From Pseudomonas sp. (lineage in GTDB: Bacteria; Pseudomonadota; Gammaproteobacteria; Pseudomonadales; Pseudomonadaceae), in NCBI GenBank assembly GCA_030656145.1, contig JAUSOF010000069.1, forward strand, positions 1 through 64,000: a stretch of DNA of 64,000 nt. Direction: 5' to 3'. The position numbers were made by a program, and so were the translations under genes. Positions 1 to 8,524 of this stretch are shown piece by piece; positions within the stretch are counted from its first letter, which is position 1, and every line of letters begins with the position of its first letter. The notes under the pieces are model-generated. The model saw only the letters and a program-made list of their open reading frames with translations. It ran no database searches and was not told where the DNA came from.

Positions 1-87
1 GTTTCTGCCAAAGGCATGCGTTGCATCGACAAGCGTGGTATTGACGTCGTTCTGTCCGAGCTGCGCGCTCGCGGCGAAAAGGTTTAA
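1..87 (+). CDS. rpmB: 50S ribosomal protein L28, C-terminal part
   Basis: The window opens inside this gene. The last 28 codons, then TAA, read [13 protein letters not shown] and end LRARGEKV, the characteristic L28 C-terminus. L28 is a structural protein of the large ribosomal subunit. It lies 10 bp upstream of rpmG, the usual rpmB-rpmG operon of gamma-proteobacteria. Only the 5' end is missing, because of the window edge. Confidence 0.95.
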   Translation, partial: VSAKGMRCIDKRGIDVVLSELRARGEKV

Positions 88-97
88 GGAGAAAGTC

Positions 98-253
98 ATG
101 CGTGAATTGATCCGTTTGATCTCGAGTGCCGGTACTGGTCATTTCTACACTACCGACAAAAACAAGCGCACCACTCCGGACAAAATCGAAATTAAAAAAT
201 TCGATCCGGTTGTGCGTAAGCACGTGATCTACAAGGAAGGCAAGATCAAGTAA
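98..253 (+). CDS. rpmG: 50S ribosomal protein L33
   Basis: 51 residues, the normal L33 length, starting [19 protein letters not shown] and ending [10 protein letters not shown]. It is a small basic protein of the large ribosomal subunit. The ATG at 98 is chosen over an in-frame upstream codon near 35 because a GGAGA Shine-Dalgarno (88-92) precedes it and the L33 sequence begins exactly there. It is cotranscribed with rpmB and followed by a strong terminator. The sequence lacks the paired cysteines of zinc-binding L33 paralogs (C-minus type). Confidence 0.97.
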   Translation: MRELIRLISSAGTGHFYTTDKNKRTTPDKIEIKKFDPVVRKHVIYKEGKIK

Positions 254-271
254 TTGATCTGGCTCCTTGCA

Positions 272-300
272 GAAAAAGCCCGCTTCTAGCGGGCTTTTTC
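272..300 (+). terminator. rpmB-rpmG intrinsic terminator
   Basis: Perfect 12-bp stem (272-283 with 289-300), five-base loop, and a T5 run inside the 3' arm. It lies 18 bp after the rpmG stop. Confidence 0.9.
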
Positions 301-366
301 TTGCCTGGAATTTGGCGATAAACCCTGAGCGTTAAACATGACCGGTAGCCATTCCAGCCGTGCGCA

Positions 367-412
367 GCGCAGGCCCTTAGCCATGGTCGCCATGGAAGGC
401 AGGCCATAAAAA
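367..412 (-). repeat. Decayed copy of the 75-bp xpt-rep repeat
   Basis: Read on the + strand, this stretch carries GCGCAGG, then TCGCCA, then GGCAGGCCATAAAAA. These occur in the same order and spacing class as the reverse complement of the tandem repeat at 11606-11762. The middle is degraded. It occupies the otherwise empty space between the rpmG terminator and the cupin gene. The match was made by eye. Confidence 0.5.
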
Positions 413-454
413 GCCCGCACATGGCAGGCTAAAGGGTGACGCATGAAACCGATA

Positions 455-820
455 TCAGGTTGCGGTTTGCTCAAACATCACATAGACCTTGCGGCACGGC
501 TCCAGTACCTCCCAGGTGCCGCAGAAGCCGGCCGGGATGACGAAGCGGTCGCCGGCGCGTAGGGTCTTGGCGTTGCCATCCTGGTCGCGCAATACCGAGA
601 CGCCTTGCAGGATTTCGCAGTACTCGTGTTCGGTGTAGTTGACGGTCCAGCGGCCAATCGCACCTTCCCAGGTTCCCGCATTGAATTGACCGCACGGGCT
701 GCCGTAGTGGTTGCGTACGCTCTGCTCAGGATCGCCTGCGAGGACTTTCTCCGCTGCCGGGCGGTAATGCTCGGGCGCGGTAGTGGCGGTGGCGAAGTCG
801 ACGATCTTTTCGATGTTCAT
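455..820 (-). CDS. Cupin-fold protein (DUF861-like)
   Basis: About 121 residues. The C-terminal two thirds form a single cupin: a Y-E/H-rich strand (NYTEHEYCEILQG), a central LRAGDRFVIPAG turn, and a closing strand with FCGTWEVLEP. This matches small DUF861-type cupins often found beside amine and amino-acid catabolic genes. The start at 820 (MNIEKIV) is preferred; an ATG six bases upstream is equally possible, and the longer open frame to 1036 has no cupin similarity. It is divergent from the aldehyde dehydrogenase, so the shared 250-bp region probably holds both promoters. Substrate is unknown. Confidence 0.75.
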   Translation of the reverse strand: MNIEKIVDFATATTAPEHYRPAAEKVLAGDPEQSVRNHYGSPCGQFNAGTWEGAIGRWTVNYTEHEYCEILQGVSVLRDQDGNAKTLRAGDRFVIPAGFCGTWEVLEPCRKVYVMFEQTAT

Positions 821-1070
821 AAGCATGTCCGTTAGGGGTCGAGCGCCTGTTATGGCCAGACTTGTTGTCGGTTGGAGTGAATATTTCGGCAGTCTATGTT
901 TAATAAAGCACACATAACAAGGCGGCTTTTGCGCTTTTTGTAAAAAATATTGGAAGTGTGCGAGCCTCTGGTTTAGTGTTGCCAGCAGGATTGGGCGCAG
1001 AGGCCCATGCACAATAATTGACAGCGCAGCGGCCACCTGCGGCGCTTTACTAGCGATAGAGGATGTAGCA

Positions 1071-2564
1071 ATGACTAGCCTGACTCGTGCCGACTGGGAA
1101 CAGCGCGCAAAAACCCTGAAGATCGAAGGCCGTGCCTTTATTCATGGCGAATACCGTGCGGCAGCTTCCGGTGCGACCTTCGAGTGCATCAGCCCGGTGG
1201 ACGGGCGCATGTTGGTAGAGGTTGCCAGTTGTGATCTGGCCGACGCCGAGTTGGCGGTGCAGGACGCCCGCAAGACCTTCGATTCCGGTGTGTGGTCGCG
1301 CCTGGCGCCGGTCAAACGCAAGGACGTGATGATTCGTTTCGCTGACTTGATTGATCAGCACGCCGAGGAGCTGGCGCTGCTGGAAACCCTCGACATGGGC
1401 AAGCCGATCAGTGATGCCTTGGATATCGATGTATCCAGCGCAGCACGTTCGATTCGCTGGAGCGGTGAAGCGATCGACAAGATTTACGACGAGGTGGCCG
1501 CCACGCCACACAACGAACTGGGCCTGGTCACCCGCGAGCCGATTGGTGTGGTCGCCGCCATCGTGCCGTGGAACTTCCCATTGCTGATGAGCTGCTGGAA
1601 GCTCGGGCCGGCGTTGTCCACCGGGAACTCGGTGATTCTCAAACCGTCGGAAAAATCACCGTTGACGGCCATTCGCCTGGCGCAACTGGCCATCGAGGCC
1701 GGCATCCCGGCGGGCGTACTCAATGTGCTGCCGGGTTACGGCCACACCGTCGGCAAGGCCTTGGCCCTGCATATGGATGTCGACACCCTGGTATTCACCG
1801 GTTCGACCAAGATCGCCAAGCAACTGATGATCTACGCTGGTGAGTCGAACATGAAGCGCGTCTGGCTGGAAGCCGGCGGCAAGAGTCCGAACATTGTCTT
1901 CGCCGATGCGCCTGATCTGCAGGCCGCCGCCGAAGCCGCGGCCGGCGCCATCGCCTTCAACCAGGGCGAAGTCTGTACCGCCGGCTCGCGCCTGCTGGTG
2001 GAGAACTCGATCAAGGCCACGTTCGTGCCCATGGTGGTCGAGGCGATCAAGGCCTGGAAGCCGGGTAACCCGCTGGATCCGGCGACCAATGTCGGTGCGC
2101 TGGTCGACACCACCCAGATGAACAATGTCCTGAGCTACATCCAGGCCGGTCACGACGAGGGCGCCACGCTGGTGGCCGGTGGCAAGCAAGTGCTGCAAGA
2201 AACCGGTGGCACCTATGTCGAACCGACCATTTTCGATGGCGTGAACAATGCCATGCGCATCGCCCGCGAGGAGATTTTCGGTCCGGTGTTGTCGGTGATC
2301 GGCTTCGAGTCGGCGCAAGAAGCCATACAGATTGCCAACGACACGCCTTATGGTTTGGCGGCGGCGGTCTGGACCAGCAACCTGTCGAAGGCCCACCTGA
2401 CCGCCAAGGCGCTCCGTGCTGGTAGCGTGTGGGTCAACCAGTACGATGGCGGCGACATGACCGCTCCGTTCGGCGGCTTCAAGCAGTCCGGCAACGGCCG
2501 CGACAAGTCGCTGCACGCCTTCGACAAGTACACCGAGCTCAAAGCCACCTGGATCAAGCTGTAA
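1071..2564 (+). CDS. kauB: 4-guanidinobutyraldehyde / gamma-Glu-aminobutyraldehyde dehydrogenase
   Basis: 497-residue NAD(P)-dependent aldehyde dehydrogenase with full ALDH architecture: Rossmann cofactor domain with VPWNFP (165-170) and FTGSTKIAK, general base Glu267 (LEAGGKSPN), catalytic nucleophile Cys302 (GEVCTAG), and a C-terminal oligomerisation segment. From memory it is closest to P. aeruginosa KauB/PauC and E. coli PuuC, which oxidise aminoaldehydes from arginine and polyamine breakdown to gamma-amino acids. RBS GAGG lies just before the ATG. In PAO1 the transaminase gabT2 lies between this gene and rpmG; here it is absent. A PauB-like oxidase and PauR nearby support a polyamine role. 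Family call is certain; substrate is inferred. Confidence 0.88.
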   Translation: MTSLTRADWEQRAKTLKIEGRAFIHGEYRAAASGATFECISPVDGRMLVEVASCDLADAELAVQDARKTFDSGVWSRLAPVKRKDVMIRFADLIDQHAEELALLETLDMGKPISDALDIDVSSAARSIRWSGEAIDKIYDEVAATPHNELGLVTREPIGVVAAIVPWNFPLLMSCWKLGPALSTGNSVILKPSEKSPLTAIRLAQLAIEAGIPAGVLNVLPGYGHTVGKALALHMDVDTLVFTGSTKIAKQLMIYAGESNMKRVWLEAGGKSPNIVFADAPDLQAAAEAAAGAIAFNQGEVCTAGSRLLVENSIKATFVPMVVEAIKAWKPGNPLDPATNVGALVDTTQMNNVLSYIQAGHDEGATLVAGGKQVLQETGGTYVEPTIFDGVNNAMRIAREEIFGPVLSVIGFESAQEAIQIANDTPYGLAAAVWTSNLSKAHLTAKALRAGSVWVNQYDGGDMTAPFGGFKQSGNGRDKSLHAFDKYTELKATWIKL

Positions 2565-2613
2565 CGCTAGCGGGACGATCTCCTGGTCGTCGGCCATATG
2601 GCGTTGCGTCCTC

Positions 2614-2655
2614 GCTTTTAATGCTCACGTACTGCAGTACGCTGCGCTTAAAAGC
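2614..2655. repeat. Long imperfect palindrome after kauB
   Basis: GCTTTTAA (2614-2621) and TTAAAAGC (2648-2655) flank a perfect 14-bp palindrome CGTACTGCAGTACG (2628-2641). It could fold as a hairpin at the 3' end of kauB mRNA, acting as a terminator or RNA-stability element, or be a dispersed palindromic repeat. There is no clear T tract. Confidence 0.5.
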
Positions 2656-2730
2656 TCCGGGGCGCCTTGTCTGGCCTTAGCCCAGGAAATCTTTGTCGGT
2701 GTTGGTTTCGGTCGATACTCTGTTTTTAAG

Positions 2731-2793
2731 GGGAGCGTTTTTGTTCTCCCTTGAGGTCCGCCCCCGAGTTGAGGGGCCGGCTCTTTGCGAGCC
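2731..2793 (+). other. Cluster of three small hairpins upstream of an MFS gene
   Basis: Three consecutive stems are visible: GGGAG/CTCCC (2731-2750), CCCC/GGGG (2762-2776) and GGCTC/GAGCC (2779-2793). A strong terminator hairpin follows at once. The arrangement looks like a short structured RNA: an attenuated leader of the MFS gene, a small RNA, or the end of the kauB transcript. I do not recognise a known riboswitch consensus. Confidence 0.35.
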
Positions 2794-2800
2794 ACACCTG

Positions 2801-2840
2801 CGGCCGGGTTTCCTTGGGAAACCCGGCCGTTTTGTTTTTT
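2801..2840 (+). terminator. Strong intrinsic terminator before the MFS gene
   Basis: Perfect 13-bp GC-rich stem (2801-2813 with 2817-2829), three-base loop, then TTTTGTTTTTT (2830-2840). It sits 30 bp before the MFS start, so it either ends the upstream transcript or attenuates the MFS gene. Confidence 0.88.
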
Positions 2841-2869
2841 ATCGGGCCACGATATAAAGGAGTCTGGCG

Positions 2870-4033
2870 ATGCGTTGGGGTACCTATTTCGCGGTTTGCT
2901 CGGCGGTCATCAGTATTGGTCTGGCCCTCGGGGTGACCATGCCGTTGGTGTCGCTGCGCCTGGAGAGCTGGGGCTACAACTCCTTCGCCATCGGCGTGAT
3001 GGCGGCGACTCCGGCGGTGGGTGTACTGCTGGGTGCGTCCCTGGCGGGCCGGTTGGCGGCGTACTTCGGCACCACGCGGCTGATGCAGCTGTGCCTGCTG
3101 GCCGGCGCGCTGTCTGTGGGGCTGTTGGCGCTGATGCAGAGCTATGCGGTGTGGCTGCTGTTGCGCTTGCTGATCGGCGTGGCGCTGACCGTGGTGTTTA
3201 TCCTCGGCGAGAGCTGGATCAACCAGCTGGCCGTGGAGAAGTGGCGTGGCCGTTTGGTCGCCCTGTATGGCACCGGTTATGCGTTGAGCCAGCTGTGCGG
3301 GCCGCTAGTGCTGACCGCGCTGGGCACCAGTACCGACCTGGGTTTCTGGGCCGGTGTCGGCCTGTTGATTGGCGGTTCGCTGATTCTGTTGGGTCGCACG
3401 GGCGCGCCCCGGGTGGACGGTCAAAGTGCGTCGGGGCGTGGCCTGCTGGCGTTCTGCCGCAAGCTGCCGGCCATCGCCTGGGCGGTGATGCTGTTCGCCG
3501 CGTTCGAGGCGATGATGCTGACATTGCTACCCATCTACGGCCTGCGTCAGGGCTTCACCCAGGAAGTGGCGCTGTTCATGGTCAGCGTGGTGGTGGTCGG
3601 CGACGCCGCCTTGCAACTGCCGATCGGTCTGCTGGCTGATCGCATGTCGCGGCGTACCCTGTTCCGCGGTTGTGGGGTGACTCTGCTGTGCGCCAGTCTG
3701 GCGATTCCATTGCTGTTGCACACGTCGCTGATCTGGCCGCTGTTGGTGCTGTTCGGCGCCAGCGCCGGCGGGCTGTTCACCCTGTCCTTGATCCTGATCG
3801 GTGAGCGTTACCGTGACGATGCCCTGGTGCGCGCCAATGCCCATGTGGCACAACTCTGGGGCATCGGCTGCCTGATCGGCCCGCTGGCCACCGGTGCGGC
3901 CAGCCAGTGGGTTAGCGGTCATGCCTTGCCGCTGCTGATGGCGCTGGGTGCCGCGGTGTTCGTGGTGCTGGCCTGGCGCGGTCAGGGCGCCGATGATCAG
4001 TTCGGTGTGACTGCGACTGCGCGTAGCGACTAG
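2870..4033 (+). CDS. MFS transporter (YcaD-like)
   Basis: 387 residues with about 12 hydrophobic segments in two six-helix halves joined by a short polar loop around residue 180. The loop between helices 2 and 3 reads GRLAAYFGTTRLMQ, and the matching loop in the second half reads LLADRMSRRTLFRG. This resembles the YcaD/UMF3 group of major facilitator permeases of the inner membrane. The RBS AAGGAG lies 8 bp before ATG. Substrate cannot be told from sequence; location among amine-catabolism genes is only suggestive. A strong terminator hairpin just upstream means it probably depends on its own start site or on readthrough. Confidence 0.8.
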   Translation: MRWGTYFAVCSAVISIGLALGVTMPLVSLRLESWGYNSFAIGVMAATPAVGVLLGASLAGRLAAYFGTTRLMQLCLLAGALSVGLLALMQSYAVWLLLRLLIGVALTVVFILGESWINQLAVEKWRGRLVALYGTGYALSQLCGPLVLTALGTSTDLGFWAGVGLLIGGSLILLGRTGAPRVDGQSASGRGLLAFCRKLPAIAWAVMLFAAFEAMMLTLLPIYGLRQGFTQEVALFMVSVVVVGDAALQLPIGLLADRMSRRTLFRGCGVTLLCASLAIPLLLHTSLIWPLLVLFGASAGGLFTLSLILIGERYRDDALVRANAHVAQLWGIGCLIGPLATGAASQWVSGHALPLLMALGAAVFVVLAWRGQGADDQFGVTATARSD

Positions 4034-4082
4034 CTCAGCCAGCCGCGCTGCTGGTGCTGGGGTTGGCCCCGCGGCCATGCGC

Positions 4083-5396
4083 CTACAGCAGTTCCTTGAA
4101 GCGGTGCCAGAGCATGCCCAGGGCCAGCAGCGGCGAGCGCAGGTGCTGGCCGCCGGGGAAGGTCATGTGCGGCACCTGGGCGAACAGCTCGAAGCCGTGG
4201 CTGGCCTGGCCGGCGATGGCCTCGGCCAGCAGCTTGCCGGCCAGGTGGGTGGCGTTGACGCCGTGACCGGAGTAGGCCTGGGCATAGTAGACGTTGGGCT
4301 GATCCTTGAGCCGGCCGATCTGTGGCAGGCGGTTGGCGCCGATACCGATCATGCCGCCCCACTGGTAGTCGATCTGCACATCCTGCAGGTGGGGGAACAC
4401 GGCGAGCATTTTCGGTCGCATGTAGCCCGCGATGTCCGCCGGGTCGCGGCCGGAGTAGTGGCAGGCGCCACCGAACAGCAGACGGCGATCGGCAGACAGG
4501 CGGTAATAATCCAGGGCCACGCGCTGGTCGCACAGCGCCATGTTCTGCGGGATCAGCGCACGGGCCTGGGCCTCGGACAGCGGCTCGGTGGCAATCACAT
4601 AGCTGCCGGCGGGCAGCACCTTGCCGCCCAGATTACGGTTCAGGCTATTCAGGTAGGCGTTGCAGCCGAGTACCAGATGAGCCGCGCGCACCATGCCTTG
4701 GGCGGTGTGCACCTTGACCGTTGCGCCGTAGTCGATGCGCGTCACCGCCGAATTCTCGAACAACTGCACGCCCAGTGACTGGGCGGCGGCTGCCTCGCCC
4801 AGGGCCAGGTTGAGCGGGTGCAGGTGGCCGGAGCCCATGTCGATCAGGCCGCCGACGTAGCGCTCCGAGCCCACCACTTCATGCATCTGCTCCGGTTGCA
4901 GCAGGCGCAGCTCGTGCTGGTAACCGAGGCTTTTCAACTCCGCCATGTCGGCGGCGAAGCCCTCCAGATGAGCGGGTTTGTTCGCCAGGTCGCAATAGCC
5001 CCAGGTCAGGTCGCAGTCGATAGTGAACTGCGCGACCCGCTGGCGGACGATTTCCACGGCTTCCAGGCCCATCAGCTTGAGTTCGCGCACGCCCTCGGTG
5101 CCGATGATCGACTCGAACTGTTCGACACCATGACCGACCCCGCGAATAAGCTGGCCGCCGTTGCGCCCACTGGCGCCCCAGCCGATCTTGTGTGCCTCCA
5201 GCAGCGCCACCGAGAAGCCTTTCTGCGCCAGCTCGATGGCCGTGTTCAGCCCGGAAAAACCGCCGCCGACGATGCACACGTCGACGCGCAGCTCGCCGCT
5301 CAAGGCGGGGTAGTCGAGTTGACGGTTGGTGCTGGCGGCGTAGTAGGAGCATGCGTGCTGGTTGCTGTGAACCGGCTGGTGAACGCGGGCGTTCAT
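4083..5396 (-). CDS. FAD-dependent amine oxidoreductase (gamma-glutamylpolyamine oxidase, PauB/PuuB-like)
   Basis: 437 residues of the DAO/glycine oxidase flavoprotein family. The N-terminal dinucleotide-binding motif GGGFSGLNTAIELAQ follows VDVCIVGG (about residues 37-60). A second FAD contact region includes GWGASGRNGGQ, and the C-terminal FAD-closing segment reads YYAQAYSGHGVNATH. E. coli PuuB and the P. aeruginosa PauB proteins share this layout and oxidise gamma-glutamylated putrescine or cadaverine to the aldehyde, releasing ammonia and peroxide. The nearby kauB-type dehydrogenase could take the aldehyde onward. From memory this is the position of PAO1 pauB4 (PA5309). Family is certain; exact amine is inferred. 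Confidence 0.82.
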   Translation of the reverse strand: MNARVHQPVHSNQHACSYYAASTNRQLDYPALSGELRVDVCIVGGGFSGLNTAIELAQKGFSVALLEAHKIGWGASGRNGGQLIRGVGHGVEQFESIIGTEGVRELKLMGLEAVEIVRQRVAQFTIDCDLTWGYCDLANKPAHLEGFAADMAELKSLGYQHELRLLQPEQMHEVVGSERYVGGLIDMGSGHLHPLNLALGEAAAAQSLGVQLFENSAVTRIDYGATVKVHTAQGMVRAAHLVLGCNAYLNSLNRNLGGKVLPAGSYVIATEPLSEAQARALIPQNMALCDQRVALDYYRLSADRRLLFGGACHYSGRDPADIAGYMRPKMLAVFPHLQDVQIDYQWGGMIGIGANRLPQIGRLKDQPNVYYAQAYSGHGVNATHLAGKLLAEAIAGQASHGFELFAQVPHMTFPGGQHLRSPLLALGMLWHRFKELL

Positions 5397-5570
5397 GTGT
5401 GAAATCCTGATTATTGTGTTTGGAAAATTTTACGAAGAATAAGCGTGGGATTTGCCAAACGCCAAGAGGCAATCGCGAAATAAGCGGATTTTCGTCGTCT
5501 TATGGCCCAAATGCCGCGATTTGCTGCAGTGTCCCGTTACTATGCCGCCCTGTGTTTCAGGATCACGCCC

Positions 5571-5924
5571 ATGAGTTGCACCAGTCGCAAGATCGATAAG
5601 CTACGTTTGCAGATTCCCAGTTTCGCCTGCGTGCCGGGTTGCCATGACTGCTGCGGGCCGGTCACCGCCTCGTCTGATGAAATGTCGAGGTTGCCCGTAA
5701 AAAGCGCGGCTGAGCACGACGCTGCGCTGGCCGACTACAACTGCGTGCACCTGGGCCCGCAAGGCTGCCAGGTCTACGGCCAGCGCCCGCTGATCTGCCG
5801 CCTGTTCGGCACCACGCCCAGCCTGCCTTGTCCGCGCGGCCAGGGGCCGGAACAGATGACCGAGCCGGCAGTGGAGAAGCAGGTGCATCAGTTGATCGCC
5901 AGCACTCGCCAGGTGCTGGTGTAG
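5571..5924 (+). CDS. YkgJ-family cysteine-cluster protein
   Basis: 117 residues with the YkgJ/UPF0153 pattern: CVPGCHDCC near residue 20, then CVHLGPQGCQVYGQRPLICR in the centre, typical of a proposed zinc- or iron-sulfur-binding fold. Function is unknown in all species. The ATG at 5571 (MSCTSRK) is chosen because the extra N-terminal residues of the longer frame are not family-like. It is divergent from the FAD oxidase and convergent with dadR. The four-cysteine core is complete, so the protein is probably functional. Confidence 0.72.
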   Translation: MSCTSRKIDKLRLQIPSFACVPGCHDCCGPVTASSDEMSRLPVKSAAEHDAALADYNCVHLGPQGCQVYGQRPLICRLFGTTPSLPCPRGQGPEQMTEPAVEKQVHQLIASTRQVLV

Positions 5925-6122
5925 CCAGCGCGGGTGCGTGTTAGGCCACGAGTTGTGGGCGGGGCATTAGCCGCGATTGGGACGGCTTCGTCACCGTAAA
6001 TCGGGTGGCGTTCCGTTGAGCTGCACAGTGGTGAAACCCAGCTGGGAGCGCGTAGTGCTCCGTCCGACGATGTTGCTCCTGCCGCGTAGGGCCTCGTCGC
6101 AGGCTACTCTGCAGACCGGCCG

Positions 6123-6611
6123 TTAATCGGCAATCGGCAGGCTCAGGCTCTCCTTGACCTCTTCCATGACAATGTAGCTCTTCGATTCGCGCACGTGCGG
6201 CAGCTTGAGCAGGATGTCGCCGAGCAGCTTGCGGTAGCTGGCCATCTCGTTGATGCGCGCCTTCACCAGGTAGTCGAAATCGCCTGACACCAGGTGGCAT
6301 TCCAGTACATGCGGCAGCTTGAGTACGGCGCGGCGGAACTCCTCGAAGGTGTCGCCGGACTTGTAATCCAGGCTGATCTCGACGAATACCAGCAGGCTGG
6401 CCTTGAGGTACTGCGGGTTGAGGCGGGCGTTGTAGCCCATGATGATGCCTTCGCGCTCCAGGCGGCGGACCCGCTCGGTGCAGGGCGTGGTCGACAAGCC
6501 AACCCGCTCGCCCAGTTCGGTAAAGGAGATGCGCCCGTCTTCCTGCAGCAGGCGCAGAATATTGCGGTCGATCTTGTCCAGTTCGCGACGGCTCTGATGC
6601 TGGGTGCGCAT
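6123..6611 (-). CDS. dadR: Lrp/AsnC-family regulator of alanine catabolism
   Basis: 162 residues, the exact usual length of Lrp-like DadR. The N-terminal winged helix-turn-helix reads LDKIDRNILRLLQEDGRIS and continues through TELGERVGLSTTPCTERV. The C-terminal ligand-binding RAM domain contains VSGDFDYLVKARI. In P. aeruginosa, DadR (PA5308) senses L-alanine and activates dadAX. The start MRTQHQSRRELDKID at 6611 matches family N-termini; upstream in-frame codons run into the AT-rich promoter. It is divergent from dadA with only 155 bp between, a more direct pairing than in PAO1, where other genes intervene as I recall. Confidence 0.9.
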   Translation of the reverse strand: MRTQHQSRRELDKIDRNILRLLQEDGRISFTELGERVGLSTTPCTERVRRLEREGIIMGYNARLNPQYLKASLLVFVEISLDYKSGDTFEEFRRAVLKLPHVLECHLVSGDFDYLVKARINEMASYRKLLGDILLKLPHVRESKSYIVMEEVKESLSLPIAD

Positions 6612-6638
6612 GGGGGATGCCCCTCCGTTTAAGTGGCT

Positions 6639-6735
6639 TTTGCCAAGAATTCTCGCCAAATATAGTTGTATATATAGTGAAATACACTGGCCATGGCTAA
6701 ATATACTTCGCTCAACAATGCTCAAAACAAAAAAC
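6639..6735. promoter_or_regulatory. dadR-dadA divergent control region
   Basis: This 155-bp gap is strikingly AT-rich for the genome. It holds a palindrome centred on AGAATTCT (6647-6654) within GCCAAGAATTCTCGCC and an alternating TATA tract (TATAGTTGTATATATAG, 6661-6677). Lrp-type proteins bind degenerate AT-rich palindromes, so these are candidate DadR operators controlling dadA and dadR itself. No footprint evidence is available. Confidence 0.5.
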
Positions 6736-6766
6736 GCTAGCGCACAGTCGCGGCGAGGAGATGACG

Positions 6767-8065
6767 ATGCGGGTCCTGGTGCTTGGTAGTGGTGTGGTGG
6801 GTACGGCCAGTGCGTATTACCTGGCTCGTCAGGGTTTCGAAGTGGTGGTGGTCGATCGTCAGGACGGTCCTGCCATGGAAACCAGCTTCGCCAACGCCGG
6901 TCAGGTATCCCCGGGCTACGCCTCGCCCTGGGCGGCGCCGGGCGTGCCGTTGAAAGCCATCAAGTGGCTGCTGCAGAAGCATGCACCGCTGGCCATCAAG
7001 GCCACTGCCGATATCGACCAATACCTGTGGATGGCGCAGATGCTGCGCAATTGCACCGCCAGCCGCTATGCGGTGAACAAGGAGCGCATGGTGCGCCTGT
7101 CCGAGTACAGCCGCGATTGCCTCGATGAACTGCGCGCCGAGACCGGTATCGGTTACGAAGGCCGTCGCCTGGGCACCACCCAGCTGTTCCGCACCCAGGC
7201 GCAGCTGGATAATGCGGCCAAGGACATCGCCGTACTGCAGCAGTCTGGCGTACCTTTTGAATTGCTCGATCGTGACGGCATCGCCCGCGTCGAACCGGCC
7301 CTGGCGGGCGTCAAGCACAAGCTGGCTGGGGCCCTGCGCCTGCCCAACGACCAGACCGGCGACTGCCAGATGTTCACCCTCAAGCTGGCCGAGATGGCCA
7401 AGCAATTGGGCGTCGAATTCCGCTTCGGCCAGACCATCGAGCGTCTCGACAGTGTGGGTGACCGGATCAATGGCGTCTGGATCAATGGCAAGCTGGAAAC
7501 TGCCGATCGCTATGTCCTCGCTCTCGGCAGCTACAGCCCGCAGCTGCTCAAGCCGCTGGGCATCCGCGCGCCGATCTACCCGCTCAAGGGTTATTCGCTG
7601 ACCGTGCCAATCACCAATGGTGACATGGCGCCGGCCTCGACCATTCTCGATGAGACCTATAAGGTCGCCATTACCCGCTTCGACAACCGTATCCGGGTGG
7701 GCGGCATGGCCGAGATCGCCGGTTTCGATCTGAGCCTGAATCCGCGTCGCCGCGAGACTTTGGAGATGATCACCGCCGACCTCTACCCGCAAGGTGGCGA
7801 CCTCAAGCAGGCTGAGTTCTGGACCGGCCTGCGCCCGGCCACCCCGGACGGCACGCCGATCGTCGGTGCTACCGGTTTTCGCAATCTGTTCCTTAATACC
7901 GGTCACGGCACACTGGGCTGGACCATGGCCTGCGGCTCCGGCCGCTTCCTCGCCGATCTGATGGCCTCGAAGCGCCCGCAGATCAGCGGCGAAGGCCTGG
8001 ATATCTTCCGTTACAGCAACGCCAAGGAGTCTTCCAAACATGTCAGTCCAGCGCCTGCGCACTGA
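6767..8065 (+). CDS. dadA: D-amino acid dehydrogenase small subunit
   Basis: 432 residues, the length of E. coli and P. aeruginosa DadA. It starts [19 protein letters not shown] with the FAD-binding GxGxxG at residues 7-12. The C-terminal FAD segment reads [19 protein letters not shown]. DadA is a membrane-associated flavoprotein that oxidises D-alanine and other D-amino acids to 2-oxo acids and ammonium via an imine. ATG 6767 is preferred over 6761 because the GAGGAG RBS ends at 6760, leaving six bases, and because homologs start MRV. It is the first gene of dadA-ridA-dadX, probably activated by divergent dadR. Confidence 0.95.
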   Translation: MRVLVLGSGVVGTASAYYLARQGFEVVVVDRQDGPAMETSFANAGQVSPGYASPWAAPGVPLKAIKWLLQKHAPLAIKATADIDQYLWMAQMLRNCTASRYAVNKERMVRLSEYSRDCLDELRAETGIGYEGRRLGTTQLFRTQAQLDNAAKDIAVLQQSGVPFELLDRDGIARVEPALAGVKHKLAGALRLPNDQTGDCQMFTLKLAEMAKQLGVEFRFGQTIERLDSVGDRINGVWINGKLETADRYVLALGSYSPQLLKPLGIRAPIYPLKGYSLTVPITNGDMAPASTILDETYKVAITRFDNRIRVGGMAEIAGFDLSLNPRRRETLEMITADLYPQGGDLKQAEFWTGLRPATPDGTPIVGATGFRNLFLNTGHGTLGWTMACGSGRFLADLMASKRPQISGEGLDIFRYSNAKESSKHVSPAPAH

Positions 8066-8390
8066 AACCCGTTACAGCGAAATCAATATCCACAACGGCA
8101 CGGTCTACCTGGCCGGGCAGTTGGCGGATGACTACAGTGGCGACATCGTGCAGCAGACCCGCGAGACCCTGGCCAATATCGATGCGATGTTGGCCGAGGC
8201 CGGCAGCGACAAGTCGCGCATTCTCTCGGTGACCATCTACCTCAAGGACATGGCCCGCGACTACGCCGGCCTCAACCAGGTGTGGGACGCGTGGGTCGCA
8301 CCCGGTGCTGCGCCAGGCCGTGCCTGCGTCGAGGCGGCGATGTACACCCCCGAGGTGCTGGTCGAAATGATGGTGGTAGCGGCCGTTTGA
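8040..8390 (+). CDS. RidA/YjgF-family imine deaminase
   Basis: 116 residues of the RidA fold, with [10 protein letters not shown] near residue 26, [15 protein letters not shown] in the middle, and [11 protein letters not shown], whose arginine is the conserved catalytic and substrate-binding residue of active RidA proteins. These trimers hydrolyse reactive enamines and imines to oxo acids. The gene starts inside dadA, overlapping its last 26 bp in another frame, so translation is very likely coupled. DadA produces the kind of imine RidA destroys, which gives a clear reason for the pairing. A terminator follows. The same gene lies between dadA and dadX in PAO1, from memory. Confidence 0.88.
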   Translation: MSVQRLRTETRYSEINIHNGTVYLAGQLADDYSGDIVQQTRETLANIDAMLAEAGSDKSRILSVTIYLKDMARDYAGLNQVWDAWVAPGAAPGRACVEAAMYTPEVLVEMMVVAAV

Positions 8391-8419
8391 GCCGCAGACC
8401 TGCTTTATTGTTAGTTTTG

Positions 8420-8444
8420 CCCGGCTGTCCCGCCGGGTTTTTTT
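8420..8444 (+). terminator. Terminator between ridA-like gene and dadX
   Basis: CCCGGC (8420-8425) pairs with GCCGGG (8432-8437) and is followed by T7. It is a short stem, so it may give partial termination and lower dadX expression relative to dadA. Confidence 0.75.
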
Positions 8445-8524
8445 AATCGGCAGTCCGCAACCCGCGTACTGGGTTGCGCCGAGCAACACTGCTACCCGGC
8501 CTACGCCCGATACTCGAGAAGCCC

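Noticed and set aside
865..970. Shared PauR operator upstream of kauB, the FAD oxidase and pauR
   Set aside because: AT-rich segments with TTTTCC or GGAAGTG occur near all three, but no alignment held over more than about 10 bases without gaps.
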